64,000 nucleotides of DNA from Paraburkholderia rhizosphaerae (GCF_004366595.1 NZ_SORE01000007.1:124001-188000); one strand, 5' to 3'; shown: positions 43,007 through 53,155, numbered from the stretch's first letter. Notes: generated by a model not told the origin, from the letters alone. Made by a program: numbers and translations.

Positions 43007-43858
43007 ATGTATCCGCTTCCCGTCGAACGCTGGAAAACGTGGAATCGCACGATCTACAAAGCATCGCTGCCGATCGCGCTCTTCATCTGGCTGCTGCCGA
43101 TGCTCGCCGTGCTGATCACGTCGATCCGTTCAACCGACGAACTGGTGCAAGGCGATTACTGGACATGGCCGAAGCATTTCGCGCTGCTCGAAAACTACGG
43201 CACCGCGCTCACGCAAACGCCGATGCTGCACTACTTCGCCAATAGCGTACTGATTACCGTGCCGTCGGTGCTCGGCGCAATTTTGCTCGCTTCGATGGCG
43301 GGCTTCGCGCTAGCCACGTATCGCTTTCGCGGCAATATCGTCGTGCTGTTCACATTCGTCGCCGGCAACTTCGTGCCCGTGCAGATCCTGATGATCCCTG
43401 TGCGCGACATGGCGCTTAAGGTCGGGCTTTTCAACACCGTTTGGGCGCTGATCATTTTTCACGTCGCGTTTCAAACGGGCTTCTGCACGCTGTTTCTGCG
43501 CAATTTCATCAAGCAGTTGCCATTCGAGCTGATCGAGGCCGCGCGTGTCGAAGGCGCGGGCGAATGGACAATCTACGCGCGCATCGTTTTGCCGCTGATC
43601 CGCCCCGCGCTCGCGGCGCTTGGCATTCTCGTCTTCACGTTCGTGTGGAATGACTACTTCTGGGCACTGTGCCTGACGCAGGGCGACGATGCCGCGCCTA
43701 TCACCGTCGGTGTCGCCGCGCTTAAAGGGCAATGGACCACTGCATGGAATCTCGTCGCAGCCGGCTCGGTGCTGGCCGCGCTGCCCTCCGTGCTGATGTT
43801 CTTCGCGATGCAAAAACAGTTCGTCGCCGGTCTGACGTTCGGCGCAAGCAAGGGCTGA
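43007..43858 (+). CDS. Sugar ABC transporter permease (MalG/UgpE type)
   Basis: 283-residue permease with six helices and the coupling loop ELIEAARVEGAGEWTIYARIVLP near residue 180. AAGGAG precedes the ATG at 43007; an in-frame start at 42707 inside the previous gene is rejected. It is followed by the beta-galactosidase genes. Confidence 0.94.
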   Translation: MYPLPVERWKTWNRTIYKASLPIALFIWLLPMLAVLITSIRSTDELVQGDYWTWPKHFALLENYGTALTQTPMLHYFANSVLITVPSVLGAILLASMAGFALATYRFRGNIVVLFTFVAGNFVPVQILMIPVRDMALKVGLFNTVWALIIFHVAFQTGFCTLFLRNFIKQLPFELIEAARVEGAGEWTIYARIVLPLIRPALAALGILVFTFVWNDYFWALCLTQGDDAAPITVGVAALKGQWTTAWNLVAAGSVLAALPSVLMFFAMQKQFVAGLTFGASKG

Positions 43859-43942
43859 TCCGTACGACTCGCACTGAATACGTACGGACATGCGCGTCGA
43901 TCGCGATGCGCGGCCGCCCGCTGATATCTGGAGAAAACGACA

Positions 43943-45916
43943 ATGCAACTGGGTGTTTGCTACTACCCCGAACAATGGCCCGAATCGATGTGGGCAGACG
44001 ACGCGCGCAGAATGATCGAACTCGGTATCACGCACGTCCGGATCGCGGAGTTCGCGTGGAGCCGCATGGAGCCGCGTGCGAGCGCGTACGACTGGACATG
44101 GCTCGATAGCGCGATCCGCACGCTCGCCGACGCGGGTCTGAAAATCGTGCTCGGCACGCCGACCGCGGCGCCGCCGAAGTGGCTCGTCGATGCGATGCCG
44201 GACATGCTGCCGGTGCGCGCCGACGGCACCACATGGAATTCCGGCTCGCGCCGTCACTACGACATATGCAGCGAAGCATACCGGCGCGAATGTCTGCGTA
44301 TCGTCGAAGCGATGGCGCAGCGATATGGTGCGCATCCGGCCATCGTCGCCTGGCAGACCGATAACGAACTCGGCTGCCACGAAACCGTGCCGAGCTATTC
44401 AAAGGCCGCGCGAGCGCGCTTCCAGGCGTGGCTTGCCCGCCGCTACGAAACCGTCGAGCACCTGAACGCGCGCTGGGGCACCGTGTTCTGGAGCATGACG
44501 TACCTGTCGTTCGATACCATCGAGTTGCCGAATCTGACACCCACCGATGCGAATCCGGTTCACCTGCTCGACTTCCGGCGCTTCATGTCGGACGAAGTAG
44601 CGAGCTTTCACCGCGAACAGGTCGATGTGCTGCGCCGGTACGCGCCGAACGCGGACATGCTGCACAACTTCATGGGCTTTTTCACGACCTTCGATCACTA
44701 CCGGTTTGCATCGAACAACAGCATCGACGTTGCCGCGTGGGACAGCTATCCGATTGCGCGTACTGAAGTCATCGCGCTCAGCGACGACGACAAGGCGCGC
44801 TATGCACGCACCGGCCACCCCGATGTATCGGCATTCGATCACGACCGCTATCGTGCGATCGGACAGGGCCGCTTCTGGGTGATGGAACAGGAAGCGGGCC
44901 CGGTGAACTGGGCGCCATGGAACCCGGTTCCGGCGCCGGGCATGGTGAGGCTCTGGGCATACGAAGCACTCGCGCACGGCGCGGAACTGGTGTCCTACTT
45001 CCGTTGGCGGCAGGCGCCCTTCGCGCAGGAACAGATGCATTCGGGCCTGAATTTGCCGGACAACACGTTATCGCCGGGCGGTCGTGAAGTGGCGCGCGCC
45101 GCGCAGGAAATCGCGCAAAATGAAGCGTTATCCTCGCTGGCGCGCAGCCGTGCCGGTTCACGCGCGCAAGTTGCGCTCGTATTCGACTACGAGACGCAGT
45201 GGATGTTCGAAATCCAGCGGCATGCAAAGGAATTCGACTATCAAACGCTTGCGTTCGAGTATTACCGGACGTTGCGCGAAATGGGACTGGACGTCGATAT
45301 CGTTTCAGCGCATGCGGATCTATCGCGGTATCGGCTGGTCGTCGTGCCGAGTCTTGCGACGTTGTCCGCGCGCTTTGTGCAGACCATCGAAGCGTCCGCT
45401 GCGCAATGGGTGATTGGCCCGCGTACAGGATCGAAGACCACCGATTTCGCGATTCCCGCCGAGCTCGCGCCGGGCGCGCTGCAAACGCTGCTGCCGTTCA
45501 AGGTGCTCGAAGTCGATTCGCTGCGGCCGACGCTGCAACCGTCGACGGTGCTCGACGGCGTGTCGGGCATCGCATTGTATTGGCGCGAACATCTGGAAAC
45601 GCGCGAGGGCGTGAGCGTCGTGGCGCGCTTCGACGACGGCTGGCCCGCGATCGTCGCGCGCAAGCAGGTGCGCTATGCAAGCGCGTGGTTCGATACGGCG
45701 TTGCATCGCGCATTACTGGCAGGCGCCGCGCGCGATGCGGGGCTGCCCGTGACGTATCTGCCTCAAGGACTCCGTCTGCGGCGTCGCGGCGATGTGACGT
45801 TCGCGTTCAACTTCGGTGCAAATGCAGTCGAAGCACCAGCTCCTCATGGCGCCCGCTTCGTGCTGGGTCAGAAAACGCTTGGCACGGCCGACGTCAGCGC
45901 GTGGGTCGACGCATGA
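43943..45916 (+). CDS. Beta-galactosidase, glycoside hydrolase family 42
   Basis: 657-residue cytoplasmic retaining glycosidase. GVCYYPEQWPESMWADD opens the (beta/alpha)8 barrel. The acid/base is Glu142 in WQTDNELGCHE and the probable nucleophile Glu315 in FWVMEQEAGPVNW. The trimerisation/Rossmann-like middle domain (about 400-600) and small C-terminal beta domain are present, so it is full length. No signal peptide: it acts on imported oligosaccharide. Its TGA overlaps the ATG of the GH35 gene (ATGA), implying coupled translation. Confidence 0.95.
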   Translation: MQLGVCYYPEQWPESMWADDARRMIELGITHVRIAEFAWSRMEPRASAYDWTWLDSAIRTLADAGLKIVLGTPTAAPPKWLVDAMPDMLPVRADGTTWNSGSRRHYDICSEAYRRECLRIVEAMAQRYGAHPAIVAWQTDNELGCHETVPSYSKAARARFQAWLARRYETVEHLNARWGTVFWSMTYLSFDTIELPNLTPTDANPVHLLDFRRFMSDEVASFHREQVDVLRRYAPNADMLHNFMGFFTTFDHYRFASNNSIDVAAWDSYPIARTEVIALSDDDKARYARTGHPDVSAFDHDRYRAIGQGRFWVMEQEAGPVNWAPWNPVPAPGMVRLWAYEALAHGAELVSYFRWRQAPFAQEQMHSGLNLPDNTLSPGGREVARAAQEIAQNEALSSLARSRAGSRAQVALVFDYETQWMFEIQRHAKEFDYQTLAFEYYRTLREMGLDVDIVSAHADLSRYRLVVVPSLATLSARFVQTIEASAAQWVIGPRTGSKTTDFAIPAELAPGALQTLLPFKVLEVDSLRPTLQPSTVLDGVSGIALYWREHLETREGVSVVARFDDGWPAIVARKQVRYASAWFDTALHRALLAGAARDAGLPVTYLPQGLRLRRRGDVTFAFNFGANAVEAPAPHGARFVLGQKTLGTADVSAWVDA

Positions 45917-48399
45917 CCGCCGCAACCGATCGCGACGTGATAGCGGCCCATGCATCGTACGCAGCGACAACGCTGACGGTCGATGCAAGCCGCCCCGCCG
46001 ATCCGCCATTTACGGGCACCGTGCAAATGGGCTCGAACACATCGCCCGGCGGCCACACGATCGGCATCAACAGCCGCTATCTGACGCGCGACGGCGAGCC
46101 GTGGTTGCCCGTGATGGGCGAACTGCACTACACGCGCGTGCCCGACGCGCATTGGGACGACGAACTCGCGAAGATCGACGCGGCGGGCGTCGATATCGTG
46201 TCGTCCTACGTGATCTGGCGTCACCACGAGGTGCGCGCAGGCGAATTCGACTGGAGCGGTCTGCGCGATCTGCGGCGGTTCGTGCAGGCGTGCGCACGCC
46301 GTGGACTGCTCGCGTTCGTGCGGATCGGACCATGGGTTCACGCAGAGGTCCGCTATGGCGGCCTTCCCGACTGGGTGGTCGATCAGGTTCCGACGCGCAG
46401 CGACGACCCGCTGTATCTGCAGTACGTGCAGCGTTTTTTTGCGCAGATCGCGACGCAACTTGACGGACTATGGTGGAAAGACGGCGGTCCCATCATCGGC
46501 GTTCAGCTCGAGAACGAATACAACCTGACGGGACCGCAACAGGGCGCCGCGCATATCACGACGCTCAAGCGCATCGCACGCGAAGCCGGCCTCGATGCGC
46601 CGCTTTATACGGTAACCGGCTGGGACAATGCCGTTTTCCCACACGGTGAAGTCGCACCTGTATTCGGCGGCTACCCGGACTTGCCGTGGGGCACGGTAAC
46701 CACGATGTCGCCGCCCAATGAAGTGTACGGATTGCGCTTTACGAGCCGCGTTGGCGGCGATCTGGGCGCGCAAACGCACAACAGCGAAGCGGGCGACGCC
46801 GATGCGGTGGCCGGCGAAACGCCCTTTCTCGGCGCGGAATTCGGTGGCGGCCTGCCGACGATGTACCGGCGCCGTCCGGTGCTCGACGCTGACGACATCG
46901 CCGCGATGCTGCCCGTGCAACTGGGCTCGGGCGTCAACCTGTACGGCTATTACATGCTGCATGGCGGACGCAATCCGCCTCGCGACCTGAGTGGACAGGA
47001 ATCGACCGCAACGGGCGGATATAACGATCTGCCCATCATCAACTACGATTTTCAGGCGCCGTTTGGCGCGAACGGCGAAGCGCATCCGGTGCTGGGCAAA
47101 CTGCGGCCAATGCATCTGTTTCTACGGCAATGGGGCAGCGCGCTCGCAACGTGCGCGGTGTACGCACCTGATGTTTTGCCGCGCGGTGCCGACGATCTGG
47201 ATACGCCGCGGTTTTCCGTGCGCGCGAACGGCGATCATGGCTTCCTGTTCTTCAACAATCACGTGCGGCAGCACGCGATGCCCGCGCGACGCTGCGTCCA
47301 GTTCTCCGTCAGGCTCGCGACCCGCACGGTTGTGTTGCCCGCCAAGCCCATCGACATTGCGCCGGGTAGCGGGTTCATATGGCCGATCGGACTGCCGCTC
47401 GGCGACGCACAACTGCGTTACGCGACTGTACAACCCGTCACACAATTGCCAACACCTGAAGGCGACATGTATGTGTTTGCCGCCATCGACGGCATCGCGC
47501 CCGAGTTCGCGTTCGAGGCCGGCTCGGTGACCGACATTTCACCCTCCGCTGAAAGCGCCGAACCACAGACGATCGATGCACTCGACGGCGCGCGTGTCGT
47601 GCGACCGGTTGTGGGCGAAGCGTTAATCGTCACATGCGCGGACGGACAGCGCATCACCCTGCTCACACTCGCGCGCGAAGATATAGAGCGGCTTAGCGTA
47701 CTGCCGCTCGCGGGACAACACCGACTGATCCTGACCGACGCGACTGCATTCGAACGCAATGGCAACCTCGTGTTTCGTTCCATCGGCTCCGCATCGTTCG
47801 ACGTCGGTATCTATCCGCCGTTAGCACGCATGCCCGACGCGACGACGGATACTTATGCGTTTACGCTTACGCCGCCGCAACCCGGCGTGTTCCAGCGCTT
47901 TTCCGTTTCTGTGGCGCCGGTTGCGTTCGAAGCCAGCTTGACTCCATTGCGCGCGGCACGTGCGATGCCACCGATCGTACGAGGCGGCACCGCAAAAGCG
48001 GCCGTTGAGCCTGCCCCGGAATTGTTCGGCCACGCGGCCGCGTGGCGCATCGATCTGCCTGAGCCGGCACTGACAGCGCCCGGACTGAGCAACGCGTATC
48101 TGTCGATTCGCTATATGGGCGATGTCGGGCGTCTGTTTTGCGGCCCCGATCTTATCGACGACCATTTCTACAACGGCTTGCCGTGGCAGATCGGCGTGCG
48201 CAATGTGAAGATCGATCCGGGTCAGCCGTTGATGCTCACCGTGCTACCGCTGCGCGCCGATGCACCGATCTATCTCGACGCACGCTACGACCCAAGACCG
48301 CACACGACCGATCAGGTAGCCGAAGTGAAAGGCGTTAGCTGGGTCCCGGAGTATGAAGTGACCGTTTTCCCCGGAAGCGTGATGCGCGAAAGAATCTGA
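45913..48399 (+). CDS. Beta-galactosidase, glycoside hydrolase family 35
   Basis: 828-residue glycosidase. GELHYTRVPDAHWDDELAK, then SYVIWRHHEVRAGEFDWSG, are the GH35 opening blocks. The acid/base is Glu202 in GVQLENEYN and the nucleophile Glu309 in FLGAEFGGGLPTMY. Several beta-rich C-terminal domains follow. No signal peptide is seen, unlike many GH35 enzymes, so a cytosolic role alongside GH42 is likely. The start at 45913 overlaps the GH42 stop; an upstream in-frame extension runs inside GH42 and is rejected. Different linkage preference from GH42 would let the pair clear mixed galactosides. Confidence 0.93.
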   Translation: MTAATDRDVIAAHASYAATTLTVDASRPADPPFTGTVQMGSNTSPGGHTIGINSRYLTRDGEPWLPVMGELHYTRVPDAHWDDELAKIDAAGVDIVSSYVIWRHHEVRAGEFDWSGLRDLRRFVQACARRGLLAFVRIGPWVHAEVRYGGLPDWVVDQVPTRSDDPLYLQYVQRFFAQIATQLDGLWWKDGGPIIGVQLENEYNLTGPQQGAAHITTLKRIAREAGLDAPLYTVTGWDNAVFPHGEVAPVFGGYPDLPWGTVTTMSPPNEVYGLRFTSRVGGDLGAQTHNSEAGDADAVAGETPFLGAEFGGGLPTMYRRRPVLDADDIAAMLPVQLGSGVNLYGYYMLHGGRNPPRDLSGQESTATGGYNDLPIINYDFQAPFGANGEAHPVLGKLRPMHLFLRQWGSALATCAVYAPDVLPRGADDLDTPRFSVRANGDHGFLFFNNHVRQHAMPARRCVQFSVRLATRTVVLPAKPIDIAPGSGFIWPIGLPLGDAQLRYATVQPVTQLPTPEGDMYVFAAIDGIAPEFAFEAGSVTDISPSAESAEPQTIDALDGARVVRPVVGEALIVTCADGQRITLLTLAREDIERLSVLPLAGQHRLILTDATAFERNGNLVFRSIGSASFDVGIYPPLARMPDATTDTYAFTLTPPQPGVFQRFSVSVAPVAFEASLTPLRAARAMPPIVRGGTAKAAVEPAPELFGHAAAWRIDLPEPALTAPGLSNAYLSIRYMGDVGRLFCGPDLIDDHFYNGLPWQIGVRNVKIDPGQPLMLTVLPLRADAPIYLDARYDPRPHTTDQVAEVKGVSWVPEYEVTVFPGSVMRERI

Positions 48400-48542
48400 A
48401 TCCCGATCGACCGCGAACCGCTCGTACACAATTACGATTCTTTTTCTTCCATTCGTCGTAATTTTGCACTGGGTTTACATCCAGACGCCTACGCTATTTG
48501 CCCCTAAACGACAGGGGCAACTCCGTCTGCCCGCAACTCATC

Positions 48543-49185
48543 ATGCCGTACTCGTGGAAAGAGGTGGCAGAGGCCTGGTGCATTACGCTGGACGACTTTC
48601 TCGGAACGCACGAGCCAAGCCTCATGGATTTCGACCCGTTCGAGCGCATCAACAAAGACGTACAGCGGTTTTCGATCGACCCGTTTGCGGCAATCCAACT
48701 CCCGGGGCAATCGGGGCTCACCGCGCATCTATTGAAGTCGACCGTTCCGCATGTTCGTTTGACATCCGTGCTTATGAAGGATGGACGACGCGCCGGCTTT
48801 GTCGCTCGCAGACCGGAAGGCTGCGATCTTGTTAGCCTTGAGCCTGATTTGAGAGGCAAAGGCCTCTCTCCAGAGTTGCTGCTTGCGACCCGCGTTTTAC
48901 GCGCATCGTTGAAGTATTCGGATGTAGTGGACTTGCAACGCGCATCAAAGCAGTTGTTTTGCGGCGGAAGCTACTCGGTTGCGGGACTGGCGTCCGCGCG
49001 CGCCGCTCATCGGCTGGCCGTGATGCGCGGCGTATCTCGACGCCAGGCGATACCCGCAGCAGTGCTTGCGGACTATGCGCATTTGCCGGACTCACTGCCT
49101 GGGCAAAAACCGCCTGATTGCCGCTCATCAACGCGGTACGCTCCGCGGCGCCGACGCCCTTGCCGCGCACGCATGCGTCGTCTGA
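48543..49185 (+). pseudogene. GNAT-like hypothetical protein with probable frameshift
   Basis: From ATG 48543 (MPYSWKEVAEAW) an open frame encodes about 185 plausible residues with an acetyltransferase-like stretch DLVSLEPDLRGKGLSPELLLATRVL. After an A5 run at 49105-49109 the same frame becomes arginine-rich and runs to 49340, which is unlike coding sequence. Removing one A gives NRLIAAHQRGTLRGADALAA and a stop at 49183-49185 with normal codon use. So the gene is either broken by a one-base insertion, carries a sequencing error, or shifts frame. No good ribosome binding site is seen; third-position GC is lower than in neighbours, hinting at acquisition. Confidence 0.55.
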
Positions 49186-49352
49186 CGCGGAGTTCCCCAA
49201 ATATCCGGCTCCGGGCAAAAAGCCCGATTCTCTTTATACTGTCGGGGTACGCAGATCGTGGTGCGCCCGTACGCGTAGCACCTCTCATCAAGCCCCGACC
49301 GTTCATGCAGCGGCCGCGTCCACATATTGAACACGCATAGATCCGGAGAAAC

Positions 49353-50798
49353 ATGGATACCGCAACCTATTTCGACACCCTATTGCTTATCGATGGCGAA
49401 TGGTGTGCTAGCGCAAGCGGCAAAACCATCGACGTCGTCAATCCCGCGACCGGCAGCGTTATTGGCAAGGTCGCACACGCCGGTATCGCAGACCTGGAGC
49501 GCGCAGTCGCCGCCGCCCGGCGCGGTTTCGAGGTCTGGCGCAAGGTGCCCGCGTACGACCGCGCGGCCATGATGCGCAAAGCCGCGTCGCTGCTGCGCGA
49601 GCGCGCGGACTCGATCGCCCGGCTGATGACGCAGGAACAGGGCAAGCCGTTTGCCGAAGCGCGCATTGAAGTGATGTCGGGCGCCGACATCATCGACTGG
49701 TTCGCCGATGAAGGCCGCCGCGCATACGGACGCATCGTGCCGGCGCGCAATCCCGCCGCGCAACAGAGCGTGATCAAGGAGCCGGTCGGCCCGGTTGCCG
49801 CATTTACGCCGTGGAACTTCCCGGTCAATCAGGTCGTACGCAAGCTGTCCGCGGCGTTGACCACCGGTTGCTCGTTCCTCGTGAAAGCGCCAGAAGAAAC
49901 GCCCGCGTCGCCCGCGGCGCTGCTTCGCGCATTCGTCGACGCAGGTGTGCCGGCGGGCGTGGTCGGCCTCGTTTACGGCAACCCCGCGGAAATCTCGAAC
50001 TTCCTGATTTCGCATCCAGTCATCCGCAAGGTCACCTTCACCGGCTCCACCGTGGTCGGCAAGCAACTGGCCGCGCTCGCCGGTCAGCATATGAAACGCG
50101 CGACGATGGAGTTGGGCGGCCACGCGCCGGTGATCGTCGCCGAAGACGCCGATCTCGCACTTGCGGTGCGTGCGTCCGGTGGCGCCAAGTTCCGCAACGC
50201 GGGTCAGGTCTGCATCTCGCCGACGCGTTTCCTCGTTCATAACAGCGTGCGTGAAGAATTCGCGCGCGAGCTTGTCAAGCATGCAGAAGCACTGAAGCTC
50301 GGCGACGGTCTCGCCGAAGGCACGACGCTCGGGCCGCTCGCCAATCCGCGTCGCTTGACGGCCATGTCAAGCATTGTCGCGAATGCGCGCGAAAAGGGTG
50401 CAACGGTGGCAACGGGCGGCGAGCGCCTGTCCGGCGACGGCAACTTCTTTACGCCGACGGTGCTGACCAACGTGCCGCTCGACGCGGACGTGTTCAATGA
50501 AGAACCGTTTGGCCCGATCGCGGCGATTCGCGGTTTCGATACGCTCGAGGACGCGATTGCGGAAGCCAACCGCCTGCCCTACGGCCTGGCCAGTTACGCG
50601 TTTACGCGCTCGTTCCGCAACGTGCACCTGCTGTCGAATTCGCTCGAAGTCGGCATGCTGTGGATCAACCAGCCGGCCACGCCTTGGCCAGAAATGCCGT
50701 TCGGCGGCGTCAAGGATTCGGGCTACGGTTCCGAAGGCGGACCGGAAGCGCTCGAGCCGTACCTCGTGACGAAGTCCGTCACGGTGATGTCGGCGTAA
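49353..50798 (+). CDS. NAD(P)-dependent succinate-semialdehyde dehydrogenase family
   Basis: 481-residue aldehyde dehydrogenase. Oxyanion and cofactor blocks [19 protein letters not shown] and [13 protein letters not shown] are intact; general base Glu253 is in TMELGGHAP and catalytic Cys287 in [34 protein letters not shown] closes the active site. Overall it fits the succinate-/glutarate-semialdehyde group. CCGGAG precedes the ATG. It faces the porin gene with a strong terminator between. With the neighbouring aminotransferase and ureohydrolase it could finish degradation of a GABA-type compound; it is separate from the gabD at the right edge. Confidence 0.93.
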   Translation: MDTATYFDTLLLIDGEWCASASGKTIDVVNPATGSVIGKVAHAGIADLERAVAAARRGFEVWRKVPAYDRAAMMRKAASLLRERADSIARLMTQEQGKPFAEARIEVMSGADIIDWFADEGRRAYGRIVPARNPAAQQSVIKEPVGPVAAFTPWNFPVNQVVRKLSAALTTGCSFLVKAPEETPASPAALLRAFVDAGVPAGVVGLVYGNPAEISNFLISHPVIRKVTFTGSTVVGKQLAALAGQHMKRATMELGGHAPVIVAEDADLALAVRASGGAKFRNAGQVCISPTRFLVHNSVREEFARELVKHAEALKLGDGLAEGTTLGPLANPRRLTAMSSIVANAREKGATVATGGERLSGDGNFFTPTVLTNVPLDADVFNEEPFGPIAAIRGFDTLEDAIAEANRLPYGLASYAFTRSFRNVHLLSNSLEVGMLWINQPATPWPEMPFGGVKDSGYGSEGGPEALEPYLVTKSVTVMSA

Positions 50799-50839
50799 AG
50801 CGTTTCGAAAGCCGATTCACGTCAAGCAACGCAATGAAG

Positions 50840-50868
50840 GCCGGGACATCGCGTCCCGGCTTTTTTTT
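50840..50868 (+). terminator. Intrinsic terminator
   Basis: GCCGGGAC, 5-nt loop, GTCCCGGC and eight T directly after, 42 bp past the dehydrogenase stop codon. A textbook rho-independent terminator. Confidence 0.95.
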
Positions 50869-50881
50869 CGCCACACAAAGG

Positions 50882-52003
50882 TCAGAACCGGTGCCTGATG
50901 CCGGCAATGACCAGTTCCTGCGTGGTCTTCCCGCCATCGACGAACGCGTCCGAGATCACCGCCTGCGCCGGGCCTAGACCGTTACTCCCCGATGCATGCC
51001 CGTAACTTGCGGTACCGTACAGGTCCGTGCGCCGGCTGAGCGTGTAATCCACCGCAAGCGTGACCTGCTGATACGTGGCGGACGAGTCGCCATGTGACTT
51101 CAGAATGTTGTAGCCCGTCTCAAACAGCCACACAGGCGTAGCCTGCCACGCCGCAAATACCGAGCCATTGTTGAACCGCTCGGCGTCCTGGAACGTCGAG
51201 TGACCATCCGGCAGATATTCGGAGTAGCTGTAATATCCGCCCAACGTTACCGGTCCCAGTGCATAAGTCGCACCGGCGCGCGCGATATTAATCGCGCTTG
51301 CCGTCGCATAGGCGTCGTTGACAGGCGAGAGAAAGATCGAGTCAACGCTACTCGTGCCGCGCATCGACACCGTCGGATTGCCGTTGTCGATATGCGCGTA
51401 GCCAGCGGCAAGGGTCAACGGGCCGTGGCTGTAGTTGACCGCTGCGTTGTACGACTGCCCCGAAGCAACCGAACCGGCTACACCGCCGAACCCGTACATC
51501 GCAGCCGCCTGCAGACCCCGCCACGACGGACTCGTCCATTTGACCGCGTTACTGGTGCGCACCGAGCCGTCTGCATTATCGATGTCGCCGGGCGCTGTGA
51601 AGTATTCGAGGAACGCGTCGCCCTGAACCGCCAGAACGAAATCCTGCAGCGTATCCTGCTGGCGGCCGATCGTCACCGTGCCGAAATGCCCTGCCAACCC
51701 CACATAGGCCTTGCGCCCGAACAGCAGCCCGGAGTTCATATTGCCATTGTTGACGTTAAAGCCGTTTTGCAAATTGAACAGCGCGCTCAAACCGTCGCCC
51801 AGATCTTCGGTGCCGCGCACGCCCCATTGGCTGATCGACATCTGACCGGACTGCAATTTGATCTGATTACTCGCGCCGCCCGTGTTGTGCGTGTACTGGA
51901 TTGAATCATCGATGATGCCGTAAAGCGTCACCGAACTTTGCGCATACGATGTACCAGATATTCCGGCGGCACATAGCGCCGCTGTCATTGCTAACCACTT
52001 CAT
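50882..52003 (-). CDS. Outer-membrane porin, OmpC-like Burkholderia family
   Basis: 373-residue 16-strand general porin. The signal peptide (about 1-21, ending TSYA) is followed by QSSVTLYGIIDDSIQYTHN, the standard start of Burkholderiales porins, and ISQWGVRGTEDLGDGLSALFNL. It ends GIRHRF with the C-terminal phenylalanine for Bam recognition. GGAG is upstream. It lies 177 bp after the ureohydrolase gene; the gap holds a 25-bp palindrome. Probably the outer-membrane entry for the substrate of the neighbouring importer. Confidence 0.95.
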   Translation of the reverse strand: MKWLAMTAALCAAGISGTSYAQSSVTLYGIIDDSIQYTHNTGGASNQIKLQSGQMSISQWGVRGTEDLGDGLSALFNLQNGFNVNNGNMNSGLLFGRKAYVGLAGHFGTVTIGRQQDTLQDFVLAVQGDAFLEYFTAPGDIDNADGSVRTSNAVKWTSPSWRGLQAAAMYGFGGVAGSVASGQSYNAAVNYSHGPLTLAAGYAHIDNGNPTVSMRGTSSVDSIFLSPVNDAYATASAINIARAGATYALGPVTLGGYYSYSEYLPDGHSTFQDAERFNNGSVFAAWQATPVWLFETGYNILKSHGDSSATYQQVTLAVDYTLSRRTDLYGTASYGHASGSNGLGPAQAVISDAFVDGGKTTQELVIAGIRHRF

Positions 52004-52103
52004 TGCTTCACTCTCCCACGAGGCATGGTCAAAAAAATCTGTCTAGTGTCTCGCTCCAGTTTACGTTTTATATTCGGATCACTAACTTTTATTTTCAATA
52101 TGA

Positions 52104-52128
52104 TTTCAGCGGGAAATTCCCGCTGAAA
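52104..52128. promoter_or_regulatory. 25-bp perfect palindrome upstream of porin gene
   Basis: Arms of 12 bp, TTTCAGCGGGAA and TTCCCGCTGAAA, around one central A. It is 53 bp past the ureohydrolase stop and 100 bp before the porin start. It has no clean T-tract on either strand, so it may be an operator for the porin or a transcript-end hairpin. Confidence 0.55.
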
Positions 52129-52180
52129 GTCGAACCCCTTCATTCGAGACGAAACGCCCACGTAGGTGGGCACCGGCCTC

Positions 52181-53155
52181 CTACCCCTCGCGTCGCTCGC
52201 GCGCGCGATGCCTGAACAGGCAGATCAGTTCACTTGCAACGTGTGCAGCGGCAAGCGCCGTAATGTCCGCGTGATCGTATGCCGGCGCCACTTCCACGAC
52301 GTCCGCGCCAACCATATCGATCGACGTCAATCCGCGAATGATCGACAGCGCCTGAGCCGTCGACAGCCCACCGGGGACTGGCGTACCCGTACCCGGCGCA
52401 AAAGCCGGGTCCAGTCCATCGACGTCGAACGTGAAATAGGCCGGCCGCTCGCCGACAATGTCGATAATCTTCTCGACGGTTGCGTTCACACCGTTTTCAT
52501 GCACCCACGGTGCGTCAAGAATACGGATACCCATGAAATCGTCGTTCCAGGTGCGTATGCCGATTTGCACCGAGTGCTGCGGATCGATCAGCCCTTCTTT
52601 GACTGCCTTGTAGAACATCGAGCCGTGATTCAGGCTGTCAGGCTGATCGTCCGGCCAGGTATCGCAATGCGCGTCGAAATGGATTAGCGACAACGGCTTG
52701 CCGAACTTTTCCGCATGTGCGACCAGCAATGGGTAGCTGATGTAATGGTCACCGCCCAGCGTCAGCATCCTTGTGCCGGCATCGAGTATCGTGCGCGCAT
52801 GTGCAACGATCGTTTCCTTGATGGTCGACGGGTTGTGTACGTCGAGCCAGCAGTCGCCGTAATCGATCACCGCATAGTCGTTGAACGGATTGATACCCCA
52901 CGGGTACGGCAGCAACACGCCGAGCTGGCTGCTAGCGGACCTTATCGCACGTGGGCCCAGACGCGCGCCCGGCCGGTTCGTCGTCGCGATATCGAGCGGC
53001 ACGCCGGTTACGGCGAGATCGACACCGGTCAGATCTTTCGTGTAAAGGCGCCGCATGAACGACACGACGCCTGCGTAAGTGTTCTCCTTCGATGAGCCAT
53101 ACGGCGATTCACGCCGTATCGCGCCGTCGCCACGCAAGACTGGTTGATTTTCCAT
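52181..53155 (-). CDS. Ureohydrolase (agmatinase/guanidinobutyrase family)
   Basis: 324-residue binuclear manganese enzyme that releases urea from a guanidino compound. Metal ligands lie in TLGGDHYISYP, IHFDAHCDTW and FTFDVDGLDPAFAPGTGTP, all intact. It is longer than typical SpeB and resembles guanidinobutyrase/guanidinopropionase-type enzymes, but exact substrate cannot be read. The ATG at 53155 (MENQPV) with GGGAG 12 bases upstream is preferred to a TTG four codons earlier. It sits in an operon-like row with a gamma-glutamyltransferase, an aminotransferase and a basic-amino-acid-type importer. Confidence 0.92.
   Translation of the reverse strand: MENQPVLRGDGAIRRESPYGSSKENTYAGVVSFMRRLYTKDLTGVDLAVTGVPLDIATTNRPGARLGPRAIRSASSQLGVLLPYPWGINPFNDYAVIDYGDCWLDVHNPSTIKETIVAHARTILDAGTRMLTLGGDHYISYPLLVAHAEKFGKPLSLIHFDAHCDTWPDDQPDSLNHGSMFYKAVKEGLIDPQHSVQIGIRTWNDDFMGIRILDAPWVHENGVNATVEKIIDIVGERPAYFTFDVDGLDPAFAPGTGTPVPGGLSTAQALSIIRGLTSIDMVGADVVEVAPAYDHADITALAAAHVASELICLFRHRARERREG

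Noticed and set aside
49235..49240. TATACT as -10 element of the dehydrogenase promoter
   Set aside because: No acceptable -35 element at 16-18 bp upstream.
49186..49340. C-terminal extension of the GNAT-like protein to 49340
   Set aside because: Arginine-rich out-of-frame sequence; a one-base shift at the A5 run gives a better ending at 49185.
52181..53155. Calling the ureohydrolase agmatinase (speB)
   Set aside because: Family membership is clear but motifs do not separate agmatinase from guanidinobutyrase; context favours the latter without proving it.
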